Below are positions 1-9,247 of a stretch of DNA of 27,466 nucleotides, in pieces. The DNA comes from CAYVQE01 sp964633205 (lineage in GTDB: Bacteria > Myxococcota > B64-G9). Under the pieces are notes generated by a model, which was given only the letters and a program-made list of their open reading frames with translations, had not been told where the DNA came from and made no database searches. The DNA lies in contig CAZWFN010000079.1 in NCBI GenBank assembly GCA_964633205.1, positions 1 to 27,466 of the forward strand. The letters are read 5' to 3'. Made by a program: the position numbers and the translations under genes. Numbering within the stretch: position 1 is the first letter of the stretch; every line of letters begins with the position of its first letter.

Positions 1-460
1 GGTAGACCTCCTGCATCCGCGGGCTCTTGCCCACCAGGTTGCCGAAGTCGTAGCGCGAGGACAGCTCGGCCCGCATGAACATGTTCTCGCGCAACAGCCG
101 CTGGCGCTCCAGCGCGCGCTGGACCACCACCTTGATCTCGTCGACCTGAAAGGGCTTGGTCACGTAGTCGTAGGCACCCATCTTCAGCGCCTCGACCGCG
201 GTGTCGTCGGTGCCGAAGGCGGTGATGACCAGAAACTCCACCTCCGGGTGCTGCTGCTTGACCCGCCGCAGCAAATCCAGCCCGGAGCCGCCCTTCATGC
301 GCAGATCGGTGATGACCAGCTCGGGCAGCAGCTCCTCGATCCGCTCCAGGGCCTCGGCCGCGTTGCCCGCCGTGCGCACCGACTCGCCCTCCTTGGTCAG
401 CAGGATGTCGAGAAACTCGCGCATCGACCGCTCGTCGTCGACCACCAGGATCTGACTCAT
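1..460 (-). CDS. pilR: PilR-type NtrC-family response regulator, N-terminal part (runs off left edge)
   Basis: This is the 5' 153 codons of a response regulator; the rest lies outside the window. Translation from the ATG at 460 shows a complete receiver domain: acidic pocket D8/D9, phosphoacceptor D52 in ITDLRM, T80 in VITAFG and K102 in TKPF. Around residue 144 the sequence LVGKSP marks the start of a sigma54-interacting AAA+ domain, so this is NtrC-type rather than a receiver-only protein. The start overlaps the pilS stop by 4 nt (ATGA), which fits translational coupling of kinase and regulator. In the family, PilR is phosphorylated by PilS and activates sigma54-dependent pilA transcription. 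The pilB-T-C-S-R order supports the name; the DNA-binding domain and pilA cannot be seen. Confidence 0.93.
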   Translation of the reverse strand, partial: MSQILVVDDERSMREFLDILLTKEGESVRTAGNAAEALERIEELLPELVITDLRMKGGSGLDLLRRVKQQHPEVEFLVITAFGTDDTAVEALKMGAYDYVTKPFQVDEIKVVVQRALERQRLLRENMFMRAELSSRYDFGNLVGKSPRMQEVY

Positions 461-2139
461 GCCTCCTCCCGTGGCAACCGGATCCGAAAGATGCTCCCCC
501 CGGCCTCCGGGCACTCGAGCAGCATGGCGCCCCCGTGGGCCTCGACAATCTGGCTGGCGATGGCCAGGCCCAGGCCGGTGCCCCGCTCCTTGTTGCTGAC
601 GAAGGGCTCGAACACCCGCTGGCGCAGCTCGGCCGGCACGCCCGGGCCGGCGTCGCGGACCGCGATCTCCACCGCCGCAGCGGCGGCGGGCTCCGCCGGC
701 GCCGGCCGCAGCTCCACCGCGATGACCGCATCGCCGGCGGCCTGCTCGGCGTTGAGCAGCAGGTTGAGCAGCACCTGGCGCAGCTGGTCCGGATCGACCA
801 GCGCGCGCAGCGGCTCGATGCGGCGCTCCACCCGCGCCGGTGTGCCGCTGCGCCGCTCGAACAGCTCCACCGTCTCGGCCACCAGCTCGTCCAGCGCCGT
901 GCTCACCCGCCGCGGCGGCCGCGGCCGGGCGTAGCTCAGAAAATCGCTCAGCAGCGTGTCGAGCCGGCGGGCCTCGCGCAAGACGATGTCCCGCAGCCGG
1001 GCCTCGGGCCCCTCGGCACCGCCCGCCTCGGCCAGCATCTGCACCGAGCCGGAGATCGAGGCCAGCGGGTTGCGCAGCTCGTGGGCCAGCGCGGCCGCCA
1101 TGCCGCCCAGGGCCGCCAGCCGCTCGCCCTTCTTCATCTGCTCCTCCATCGCCTTGAGCTGGGTCAGATCCTGCATGTGCAACAGGGTGCCCACCGGGCT
1201 GCCGTCGGCCCGGGTCAGCGGCGAGAAGGTCAGGCCCACCGGCACCCGCCGGCCATCCGGGCTCTGGTGGTCCAGCTCGAAACGCCGCAGGCCGGCCTGC
1301 GCGCTGGCCGCATCGGCCTTCTGCTCGGCCGGCAGCTGGGCCAGCGCCGGGAACACCTGCTCGACCGGTCGTTCGATGGCGGCAGCGGCCGCGCAGCCCA
1401 GGATCTCCTCGGCCACCGGGTTGAGCAAGGAGACGCGGCCCGCCGCATCCAGCGCCACCAGGCCCGAGCGCAGGCTCAGCACGATGTCGCGGTTCAGCGC
1501 CACCAGCGCCTCGACCTCTTGCTCGGACTGCTCCAGCTCCCGCCCGGTGCGCCGCAGCTGCTCGCCCAGGCTGCCGGCCAGCCAGGCGATGAGCAGAAAC
1601 ACCGCGTAGTTGACCGCCAGCAGGTAGACCACCTTGAAGGTGCTGATGGGCGTGTGCAGCCGCCCCTCCAGATCCAGCGGGATCAGCCCCTGGGCCTCGA
1701 GCACGTAGAGACCGCCCAGCAACAGACAGGCCAGCCCGGCGGTGACCATGGCGCTGCGGCGGTTGAAGAACACCGCCGAGGTGATGATCGGCAGCGCGTA
1801 GAAGAAGGTGAACGGGCTCTCCAGCCCGCCGCTGATATAGACCAGCACGCTGGCCAGCAGCACGTCGAACAGGGTCTGGAGCTGTAGGTGCAGCCCCAGC
1901 GGGCCGCGGTAGCGCCGCAGCCACAGGGCGTAGACCGCGCTCTGCAGGTAGACCAGCCCGGCCAGGACGAATACGATCCACTGGGTCAGGGTCAGGCCGG
2001 GCCGACCGTCGCGCAGCGCGAAGAACAGGGTCGAGCCCAGCAGCGCGGTGACCACCGCCGCGCGGACCCCCAGCAGCAGCAACAACCGGCGGCGGGGGTG
2101 GTGCTCACCGCCGGTCTCGGCCGGCTGCGCCTTGGCCAC
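457..2139 (-). CDS. pilS: PilS-type membrane sensor histidine kinase
   Basis: A 560-aa sensor kinase. About six hydrophobic segments fill residues 19-190 (roughly 19-41, 52-72, 86-102, 109-125, 130-148, 169-190), with little periplasmic loop, as in PilS. A coiled linker (196-215) leads to a PAS domain (about 216-330). The dimerisation box ALAHELRNPLASI carries the phosphorylatable H353. The ATPase domain ends with the G2 box GTGLGLAIA. The start is GTG at 2139, 9 nt after the pilC stop, with no convincing Shine-Dalgarno, so coupling to pilC is likely. The stop overlaps the pilR start. In the family the kinase senses pilin levels in the membrane and tunes pilA expression; here the role is inferred from architecture and position. 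Confidence 0.94.
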   Translation of the reverse strand: MAKAQPAETGGEHHPRRRLLLLLGVRAAVVTALLGSTLFFALRDGRPGLTLTQWIVFVLAGLVYLQSAVYALWLRRYRGPLGLHLQLQTLFDVLLASVLVYISGGLESPFTFFYALPIITSAVFFNRRSAMVTAGLACLLLGGLYVLEAQGLIPLDLEGRLHTPISTFKVVYLLAVNYAVFLLIAWLAGSLGEQLRRTGRELEQSEQEVEALVALNRDIVLSLRSGLVALDAAGRVSLLNPVAEEILGCAAAAAIERPVEQVFPALAQLPAEQKADAASAQAGLRRFELDHQSPDGRRVPVGLTFSPLTRADGSPVGTLLHMQDLTQLKAMEEQMKKGERLAALGGMAAALAHELRNPLASISGSVQMLAEAGGAEGPEARLRDIVLREARRLDTLLSDFLSYARPRPPRRVSTALDELVAETVELFERRSGTPARVERRIEPLRALVDPDQLRQVLLNLLLNAEQAAGDAVIAVELRPAPAEPAAAAAVEIAVRDAGPGVPAELRQRVFEPFVSNKERGTGLGLAIASQIVEAHGGAMLLECPEAGGSIFRIRLPREEA

Positions 2140-2148
2140 GATGTCGGA

Positions 2149-3360
2149 TCAACCCTGGACGGCGCTGGCCAGGCTGAAGATGGGCAGGTACATGGCGATC
2201 AGGAAGTAACCGACCATGCCGCCGAGAAAGACCAGCATCACCGGCTCCATCAGGGAGGTGAGCGTATCCACCGCCACGTCCACCTCCTCGTCGTAGAAGT
2301 CGGCGATCTTGCTCAGCATCTGATCCAGGGCGCCGGTGTTCTCGCCGACCGCGATCATCTGCACCACCATGCCCGGAAACACCCCCGACTCGGCCAGGGG
2401 CTCGGCCATGGTCTTGCCCTCGCTGATCTTCTCGCGGGTGTAGTAGACGGCCTCCTCGACCACCTTGTTGCCGGCCGACTTGGCCACCACGTCGAGCGCG
2501 TCCAGGATGGGTACGCCGGACGAGACCATGGTGCCCAGGGTGCGGGTGAACTTGGCCACCGCCACCTTGCGCAACAAGGAGCCGAACAGCGGCAGCTTGA
2601 GGACGCCCTTGTCCCACAGATAGCGGCCCTTGGGCCACTTCTTGAAGTAGTGGGTGCCGATGATGACGCCGCCCAGGGTGCCGAACACGATGTACCAGTA
2701 GTCGCGCATCCAGTTCGACAGGTCGATCAGCGACTGGGTCATCGCCGGCAGCGACTGGCTGGAGCCGAAGTCGGCGAACATCTTCTCGAAGACCGGGATC
2801 ACGTAGTAGAGCAGGATCAGCAGCACCCCGATGCCGACGACCATGATGCAGATGGGGTAGAACAGCGCGCCCTTGACCTTCTTGCGCAGCTTCATGCTCT
2901 TTTCGATATAGGTCGCCAGCCGCGACAGGATGGTGTCCAGGATGCCGCCCACCTCGCCGGCGGCCACCAGGTTGACGTACAGCTCGTCGAAGATCTTGGG
3001 GTGGCGCTTGAGCGCGTCGGCGAAGGTGGAGCCGCCCTCGACCACCTCCTTGACGTCCTTGAGGGTTCTCTTGAGACCCTCGGAATCGGCCTGGGTCGAC
3101 AGGATCTCCAGGCACTGGACCAGCGGCAGGCCGGCGTCGATCATGGTCGAGAACTGCCGGGTGAAGATCACCAGATCCTTGAGCGAGACGCCGGTGCCCA
3201 GCGTCGGCATCTTGATCTCGAGCGCCTTCTTCTTCACCTTCGACGGGGTGATGCCCTGGGCCTTGACCTTCTGCATGGCCTCCTCGGCGCTGTTGGCGTC
3301 GAGCACCCCGTTGCGCAGCTCGCCGGCGCGGGTCTTGCCTTCCCAGGTAAACGTGGCCAT
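2149..3360 (-). CDS. pilC: PilC, type IV pilus inner-membrane platform protein
   Basis: A 403-aa GspF/PilC-family protein of normal length. The cytoplasmic start (MATFTWEGKTRAGE) is characteristic, and two GspF repeats follow (about 65-190 and 270-390). Hydrophobic segments lie near 168-190, 220-240 and 370-395. The repeat feature FTRQFSTMIDAGLPL and its second-copy counterpart FTRTLGTMVSSGVPI are both visible. The ATG at 3360 is preceded by GGAGGGATGAGGT. The gene sits 45 nt downstream of pilT and 9 nt upstream of pilS. PilC is thought to couple the PilB and PilT ATPases to pilin insertion and removal in the inner membrane. Nothing unusual was seen. Confidence 0.96.
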   Translation of the reverse strand: MATFTWEGKTRAGELRNGVLDANSAEEAMQKVKAQGITPSKVKKKALEIKMPTLGTGVSLKDLVIFTRQFSTMIDAGLPLVQCLEILSTQADSEGLKRTLKDVKEVVEGGSTFADALKRHPKIFDELYVNLVAAGEVGGILDTILSRLATYIEKSMKLRKKVKGALFYPICIMVVGIGVLLILLYYVIPVFEKMFADFGSSQSLPAMTQSLIDLSNWMRDYWYIVFGTLGGVIIGTHYFKKWPKGRYLWDKGVLKLPLFGSLLRKVAVAKFTRTLGTMVSSGVPILDALDVVAKSAGNKVVEEAVYYTREKISEGKTMAEPLAESGVFPGMVVQMIAVGENTGALDQMLSKIADFYDEEVDVAVDTLTSLMEPVMLVFLGGMVGYFLIAMYLPIFSLASAVQG

Positions 3361-3405
3361 ACCTCATCCCTCCACGGGCCGGCCGGTCGGCCCGACGCGA
3401 TCGGT

Positions 3406-4539
3406 CTAGCGCTGCCCGCCCTGGCGGGTGGCGCGCTGCTGGCCCTCCGGCCGTCCCGGCTGCTTGGGGCTGGTGCTGGCGCCGGCGAGCATGTTGCGCA
3501 GCTCCTCCACATCGGTGCTGCGGCCCAGGGCCTCGTCCAGGGTGATCAGCTTGCGCTGGTATAGCATGACGAGCGACTGGTTCATCGTCTGCATGCCGAA
3601 CTTGGACTGGCCGACCTGCATCTGGCTGTAGATCTGGTGCACCTTGTCTTCGCGGATCAGATTGCGGATGGCCGGGTTGGGCACCATGACCTCGACCGCC
3701 AGGCAGCGGCCCTGGCCGCTGGCCTTGGGGATCAACTGCTGCGACAGGATGCCCTGCAGCACGAAGCTCATCTGGGCGCGCACCTGGGGCTGCTGGTAGG
3801 GCGGGAACACGTCCAGCACGCGGTTGATCGACTGCACCGCGGTGTTGGTATGCAGGGTGGCGAAGGTCAGGTGGCCGGTCTCGGAGATGACCAGGGCCGC
3901 CTCGATGGTCTCCAGGTCGCGCATCTCGCCCACCAGCACCACGTCCGGGTCCTGGCGCAGGATGTACTTCAAGGCCCGCTTGAAGCTCTGGGTGTCGGCG
4001 CCCACCTCGCGCTGATTGACCAGGCAGTTCTTGTGCGGGTGCAGGTACTCGATCGGGTCCTCGATGGTGATGATGTGCTCGTGGCGCTCGGAGTTGATCT
4101 TGTCGACGATGGCCGCCAGCGTGGTGCTCTTGCCCGATCCGGTGGGCCCGGTGACCAGCACCATGCCCCGCGGGCGCTTGGACAGCTCGGCCACCACCGG
4201 CGGCAGGCCGAGCTCGTTGAACGACAGGATCTTGAAGGGGATGGTTCTAAAGGCTCCGCCGACCGCGCCGCGCTGCATGAAGATGTTGGAACGAAAGCGG
4301 CTCAGGCCCTTGACGCCGAAGCTCAGATCGAGCTCGCTGTCCTCCTCGAAGCGGTGCTTCTGGGCATCGGTCAACACCGAGTAGCACAGCTGTCGGGTCT
4401 CGACCGGGGTCAACGGCGGGGTCTTGAGCGGGACCAGGCGACCATCGATGCGCAGCTGGGGCGGCGAACCGGTGGTCACGTGCAGATCGGAGGCCCCCTT
4501 CTCGATCATGGCCTTGAGCAACTGGTGCAGATTGGGCAT
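3406..4539 (-). CDS. pilT: PilT, type IV pilus retraction ATPase
   Basis: A 377-aa hexameric secretion-type ATPase. Walker A is GPTGSGKST (131-139), the Asp box starts at EDPIEYLHPH (160-169), Walker B is VVLVGEMRD (200-208), and the His box is TGHLTFATLHTN (221-232). AIRNLIRE, the signature that separates PilT from PilB, is present in the C-terminal domain. PilT powers pilus retraction and twitching motility. The ATG at 4539 has AGGAG about 9 nt upstream. After about residue 350 there is a basic Gln/Arg/Gly-rich tail that looks disordered. The gene is 73 nt downstream of pilB and 45 nt upstream of pilC, in the same operon. Confidence 0.97.
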   Translation of the reverse strand: MPNLHQLLKAMIEKGASDLHVTTGSPPQLRIDGRLVPLKTPPLTPVETRQLCYSVLTDAQKHRFEEDSELDLSFGVKGLSRFRSNIFMQRGAVGGAFRTIPFKILSFNELGLPPVVAELSKRPRGMVLVTGPTGSGKSTTLAAIVDKINSERHEHIITIEDPIEYLHPHKNCLVNQREVGADTQSFKRALKYILRQDPDVVLVGEMRDLETIEAALVISETGHLTFATLHTNTAVQSINRVLDVFPPYQQPQVRAQMSFVLQGILSQQLIPKASGQGRCLAVEVMVPNPAIRNLIREDKVHQIYSQMQVGQSKFGMQTMNQSLVMLYQRKLITLDEALGRSTDVEELRNMLAGASTSPKQPGRPEGQQRATRQGGQR

Positions 4540-4612
4540 CGACGGGCTCCTCTCGGCTGGGCATGGTCTGCGGGTCGCCGCGCCGGGCGCGGCCGTCGCG
4601 GCCGATGCGGTC

Positions 4613-6313
<1,701 letters not shown>

Positions 6314-6343
6314 TCAGACCCTCGCTTCGCACCAACCGGCGGT

Positions 6344-6385
6344 GCGATTCTACTTTGCGATTCTACTTTGCCTTCGATTGCAAAG
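6344..6385. repeat. 13-bp tandem duplication plus palindrome upstream of pilB
   Basis: The 13-mer GCGATTCTACTTT occurs twice head to tail (6344-6356, 6357-6369). On the pilB coding strand each copy holds TAGAAT, a 5/6 match to a sigma70 -10 box. It abuts a palindrome CTTTGC-8nt-GCAAAG (6366-6385), and GCAAAG recurs in the repeats, giving an operator-like row of half-sites. No good -35 was found at proper spacing, so promoter function is only suggested. Confidence 0.6.
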
Positions 6386-6448
6386 GCTTGGACACGTTCC
6401 GGGCGGCGCCGGCGACGTCGCTCCAGACCCCTGCTCCCAGATTGAGAA

Positions 6449-7447
6449 TTATCCTTGCCCGGGCGGCTCTGTGTCAAGTTCGATGCCGCAGGCCGGGTCG
6501 ATCCGCGGGCTGTCCGGGTAGGCTCGCGCCAGCTCGCGGGCCTGGGCCACATCGCGTTCGATCTGGGCTGCCAGCTCCTCGGCCGAGCCGAACTTGACCT
6601 CGCCGCGCAGCCGTTCGCGGAAGGCCAGGGCCAAATTCCGGTCGACCAGCCGCTGGTCCAGGTCCAGCACGTGGGACTCGACGGTCTGGGGGCCGTTGCC
6701 GAAGGTGGGGTTGGTGCCGACGTTGGTCACCGCCAGCCGGCCGCCGGGCCAGCCGGCGGCCCAGACGTGGCAGACATAGACCCCGCGGGCCGGCAGCAGC
6801 TCGGAGTCGGTGGCCAGGTTGGCGGTCGGGCAGCCGATCCTGCGGCCGCGGCCGGCGCCGGTGACCACGCGGCCGGCGATGGTGTAGGCGCGCCCCAGCA
6901 GCAGGCCGGCGGCCCGCACCCGGCCCTGCAGCAGGAACGACCGGATACGGGTCGACGAGGCGGTCATGCGCTCGACCGCCAGCCGCTCGACCACCTCGAC
7001 CTCGAAGCCCAGCTGGCGGCCCAGGGCGGCCAGGTCGGCCGGCCGGCCCTGGCCGCGGTGGCCGAAGCTGAAGTCGTCGCCGACCACCACCGCCCGGGCC
7101 CGCAGGCCGCCGCGCAACACCTCGCTGGCAAAGGCCTTGGGGCTCAGCGCGGCGAACTCGCGGGTGAAGCGCTGGACCAGCAGCCGCTCCAGGCCCAGGT
7201 TGTCCAGGGCCTGGATCTTGCGCGCGTACGGCATCAGCAGCGGCGGGCTCAGGCCGGGGGCCAGCGCGCGGGCCGGGTGCGGCTTGAAGGTCAGCACCGC
7301 CGCGCGCAGCCCGCGCTGCTGCGCGATGGCGCGGGTGCGCTCCAGCAGCAGCTGATGGCCCAGGTGCAGCCCGTCGAAGGATCCGATGGCCACCGCGCAT
7401 TCGGCCGCATCGGCCGGCAGCTTGCGATAGTCGTTGTACAGCTCCAT
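6449..7447 (-). CDS. ribF: Bifunctional riboflavin kinase / FAD synthetase
   Basis: A 332-aa RibF. The N-terminal FMN adenylyltransferase domain has SFDGLHLGH (nucleotidyltransferase HxGH-type motif, 23-31), FKPHPAR (54-60) and SSTRIR (164-169). The C-terminal riboflavin kinase domain has GCPTANL (205-211) and GVYVC. It converts riboflavin to FMN and then to FAD in the cytoplasm. The ATG at 7447 has GGGAG about 7 nt upstream. The gene lies 32 nt after the htrA stop, so it may be read from the same transcript. Both domains appear complete, and nothing ties it functionally to the pil genes beyond position. Confidence 0.95.
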   Translation of the reverse strand: MELYNDYRKLPADAAECAVAIGSFDGLHLGHQLLLERTRAIAQQRGLRAAVLTFKPHPARALAPGLSPPLLMPYARKIQALDNLGLERLLVQRFTREFAALSPKAFASEVLRGGLRARAVVVGDDFSFGHRGQGRPADLAALGRQLGFEVEVVERLAVERMTASSTRIRSFLLQGRVRAAGLLLGRAYTIAGRVVTGAGRGRRIGCPTANLATDSELLPARGVYVCHVWAAGWPGGRLAVTNVGTNPTFGNGPQTVESHVLDLDQRLVDRNLALAFRERLRGEVKFGSAEELAAQIERDVAQARELARAYPDSPRIDPACGIELDTEPPGQG

Positions 7448-7479
7448 GCACCCGCTCCCGGTCCGGCCCCGAGGCCCGC

Positions 7480-8952
7480 TCAGTCGCGCCAGATCTTGGG
7501 CAAGGCCACGAACAGGGCGCCTTGCTGGCGCAGCACGTAGAGCCGCACCATCGAGCCGCTGGCCGCGGCGGCCAGCGCCTGCTCGAAGGCGGCCACCCCG
7601 GCGACCGCCCGCCCGTCCACCTCGGTGATCACGTCGCCCGGCCGCAGGCCGCTGGCCGCGGCCAGGCCGGAGGCCGCCACCACCACCACTCCCTCGGCCG
7701 CGGGCTGCAACCCGGCCGCCCGGGCCGCGTCAGCCTCCAGCGCCACCACCCGCAGGCCGAGCGGTCCGCCTTGCGGCTCTTGCGGTTCTTGCGGTTCTTG
7801 CGGCTCTTGCGGCTCCGCCGCGGAGTCCCGGTCGGCGGCGCGCAGCGCGGGCACCACCTCCAACCGCTGCCGCCCGCCGTCGCGCCAGACCACCAGCCCC
7901 AGCGGCCGGCCGGCCGGTCGGGTGGCCGCGCGCCAGGCCAGCTCGCCGCGCCGGCGGATGCGGGCCTCGCCCAGCCGCAGCACCACGTCGCCGCGGCGCA
8001 GGCCGGCGGCCGCGGCCGGGGTGTCGGGCCGCACCGCGGTGATCAGCACGCCGCGGGTATGCTCCAGCCCGAAGGAGCGGGCCACCTCCCAGCTCAGATC
8101 GTCGACCTTGATCCCGAGGTAGGACCGGACCAACCGGCCCCGACGCCGCAGGTGGGGCAGCACCGCCTTGACCAGATCGATCGGCACGGCGAAGCCGATT
8201 CCCCGGGCCCGGCTGTTGATGGCGGTGTTGATGCCGACCACCTCTCCGCGCAGGTTCAGCAACGGCCCGCCGCTGTTGCCCCGATCGATGGCGGCGTCGG
8301 TCTGGATGAAATCGTAGAAGCCGCTGCGCCCCCGGGCCAGATCTCCCAGGGCGCGGCCCTTGCCGCTGACGATGCCGTGGGTGACCACGTGGGCCAGCCC
8401 GAAGGGGTGGCCCACGGCCACCACCCAGTCGCCGGGCCGCAAGGCGGCGGAGCTGCCGAGCGGCAGGGCCGGCAGCGGCCGCTCGGCCGCGATCCGCAGC
8501 AGGGCCAGATCGCTGCGCGCGTCGCTGCCCACGCACTCGGCCGCCAGGCGGCGGCCGCTGCCGCGCAGCTGCACCCGGATCTGCTCGGCCGCCTCGACCA
8601 CGTGGTGGTTGGTCAACACCCAACCGTCCGGGTGGATGACGAAGCCCGAGCCCATGCCGGCCAGCCGCTGCTCCGGCGGCACCTCCGGCAGCAAGCGCCA
8701 GGGGTCGTAGCGAAAGGGCGTCTCGTCGGCGCCGGCCAGCCCACCGCTGTGGACCGCCACCACCGCCGGCTGCACCCGCTCGATCAGCGCGGCCAGCCCG
8801 GCGACGCCCGCTGAATCCTGCCCGCCGGCGGCCGGCGGCTCGAGCCAGATGCGCCCGGCAGGGCCAGCGGCGGCGGTCGTGCCCAGCCAGGCCAGACCGC
8901 AGGCCACGACCCAGCCGACCCGCGGCCGGCTAATGGGGCTCGGTCTCGCCAT
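7480..8952 (-). CDS. htrA: HtrA/DegP-family periplasmic serine protease with two PDZ domains
   Basis: A 490-aa trypsin-fold protease. A hydrophobic signal segment (about 11-29) predicts export. The catalytic triad is complete: H117 (TNHHVV), D148 (ARSDLAL) and S227 (DRGNSGGPL). PDZ1 begins near SYLGIKVDDL (277) and PDZ2 near residue 397 (RPGDVITEVDG). Between them lies (EPQ)x5 (380-394), encoded by a 9-bp tandem repeat. HtrA proteins degrade or refold misfolded envelope proteins. The ATG at 8952 is preceded by AGGAG at 7 nt, and the first 23 nt overlap the upstream small gene, implying coupling. The domain order resembles DegP, DegQ or MucD, and I cannot choose among them from sequence alone. 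Confidence 0.93.
   Translation of the reverse strand: MARPSPISRPRVGWVVACGLAWLGTTAAAGPAGRIWLEPPAAGGQDSAGVAGLAALIERVQPAVVAVHSGGLAGADETPFRYDPWRLLPEVPPEQRLAGMGSGFVIHPDGWVLTNHHVVEAAEQIRVQLRGSGRRLAAECVGSDARSDLALLRIAAERPLPALPLGSSAALRPGDWVVAVGHPFGLAHVVTHGIVSGKGRALGDLARGRSGFYDFIQTDAAIDRGNSGGPLLNLRGEVVGINTAINSRARGIGFAVPIDLVKAVLPHLRRRGRLVRSYLGIKVDDLSWEVARSFGLEHTRGVLITAVRPDTPAAAAGLRRGDVVLRLGEARIRRRGELAWRAATRPAGRPLGLVVWRDGGRQRLEVVPALRAADRDSAAEPQEPQEPQEPQEPQGGPLGLRVVALEADAARAAGLQPAAEGVVVVAASGLAAASGLRPGDVITEVDGRAVAGVAAFEQALAAAASGSMVRLYVLRQQGALFVALPKIWRD
7771..7815. repeat. 9-bp tandem repeat x5 inside htrA
   Basis: Five consecutive 9-mers (TTGCGGCTC or TTGCGGTTC, differing only by C/T at one position) encode EPQ five times in the linker between the two PDZ domains. 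The unit is a multiple of three, so copy-number change would lengthen or shorten the linker without breaking the frame. Confidence 0.9.
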
Positions 8953-9247
8953 CCCCCTGCTCCTGCTGGAGCCTGGACTCGATCAAGCGATCCAGCTCGG
9001 CGCGATCGGATTCGGTGTGGTGGTCCGAGGCCGCCGGCGGCGCGGGCGCGCCGTCGGCCGCGGCCTCGGTGTCGGCCTCGGTGTCGGCCTCGGCGCCGGG
9101 CGCGGCCGGCTCTGCCGCGCCATGGTCCGCGCCGCCGCCACCGGTCATCCGGTCGGCCAGCGTTCGCCCGCCGATCTCGACCACCAGCGCCAGATAGCCC
9201 AGGCCGGTCAACAGCGCCAGCACCAGCAACCACCGCAACCAGCGCAT
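8930..9247 (-). CDS. Small single-pass membrane protein with acidic tail (unknown function)
   Basis: A 105-aa protein I do not recognise. Residues 5-25 form one hydrophobic helix just after the basic start MRWLR, so it is either a signal anchor or an uncleaved signal. The rest is Ala/Glu/Asp-rich, including EADTEADTEAA from a 12-bp DNA repeat (9061-9096), and ends in a charged, possibly helical stretch (about 75-100). The ATG at 9247 overlaps the stop of the upstream gene by one base (TGATG), and its 3' end overlaps the htrA start by 23 nt. The gene is therefore locked between the adenylate-forming enzyme and HtrA in one transcript. Being read in frame with tight overlaps makes it likely real; an accessory or partner of HtrA is only a guess. 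Confidence 0.72.
   Translation of the reverse strand: MRWLRWLLVLALLTGLGYLALVVEIGGRTLADRMTGGGGADHGAAEPAAPGAEADTEADTEAAADGAPAPPAASDHHTESDRAELDRLIESRLQQEQGDGETEPH

Noticed and set aside
7771..7815. Tandem short repeats checked as CRISPR-like
   Set aside because: No spacers; units are contiguous 9-mers in a coding frame.
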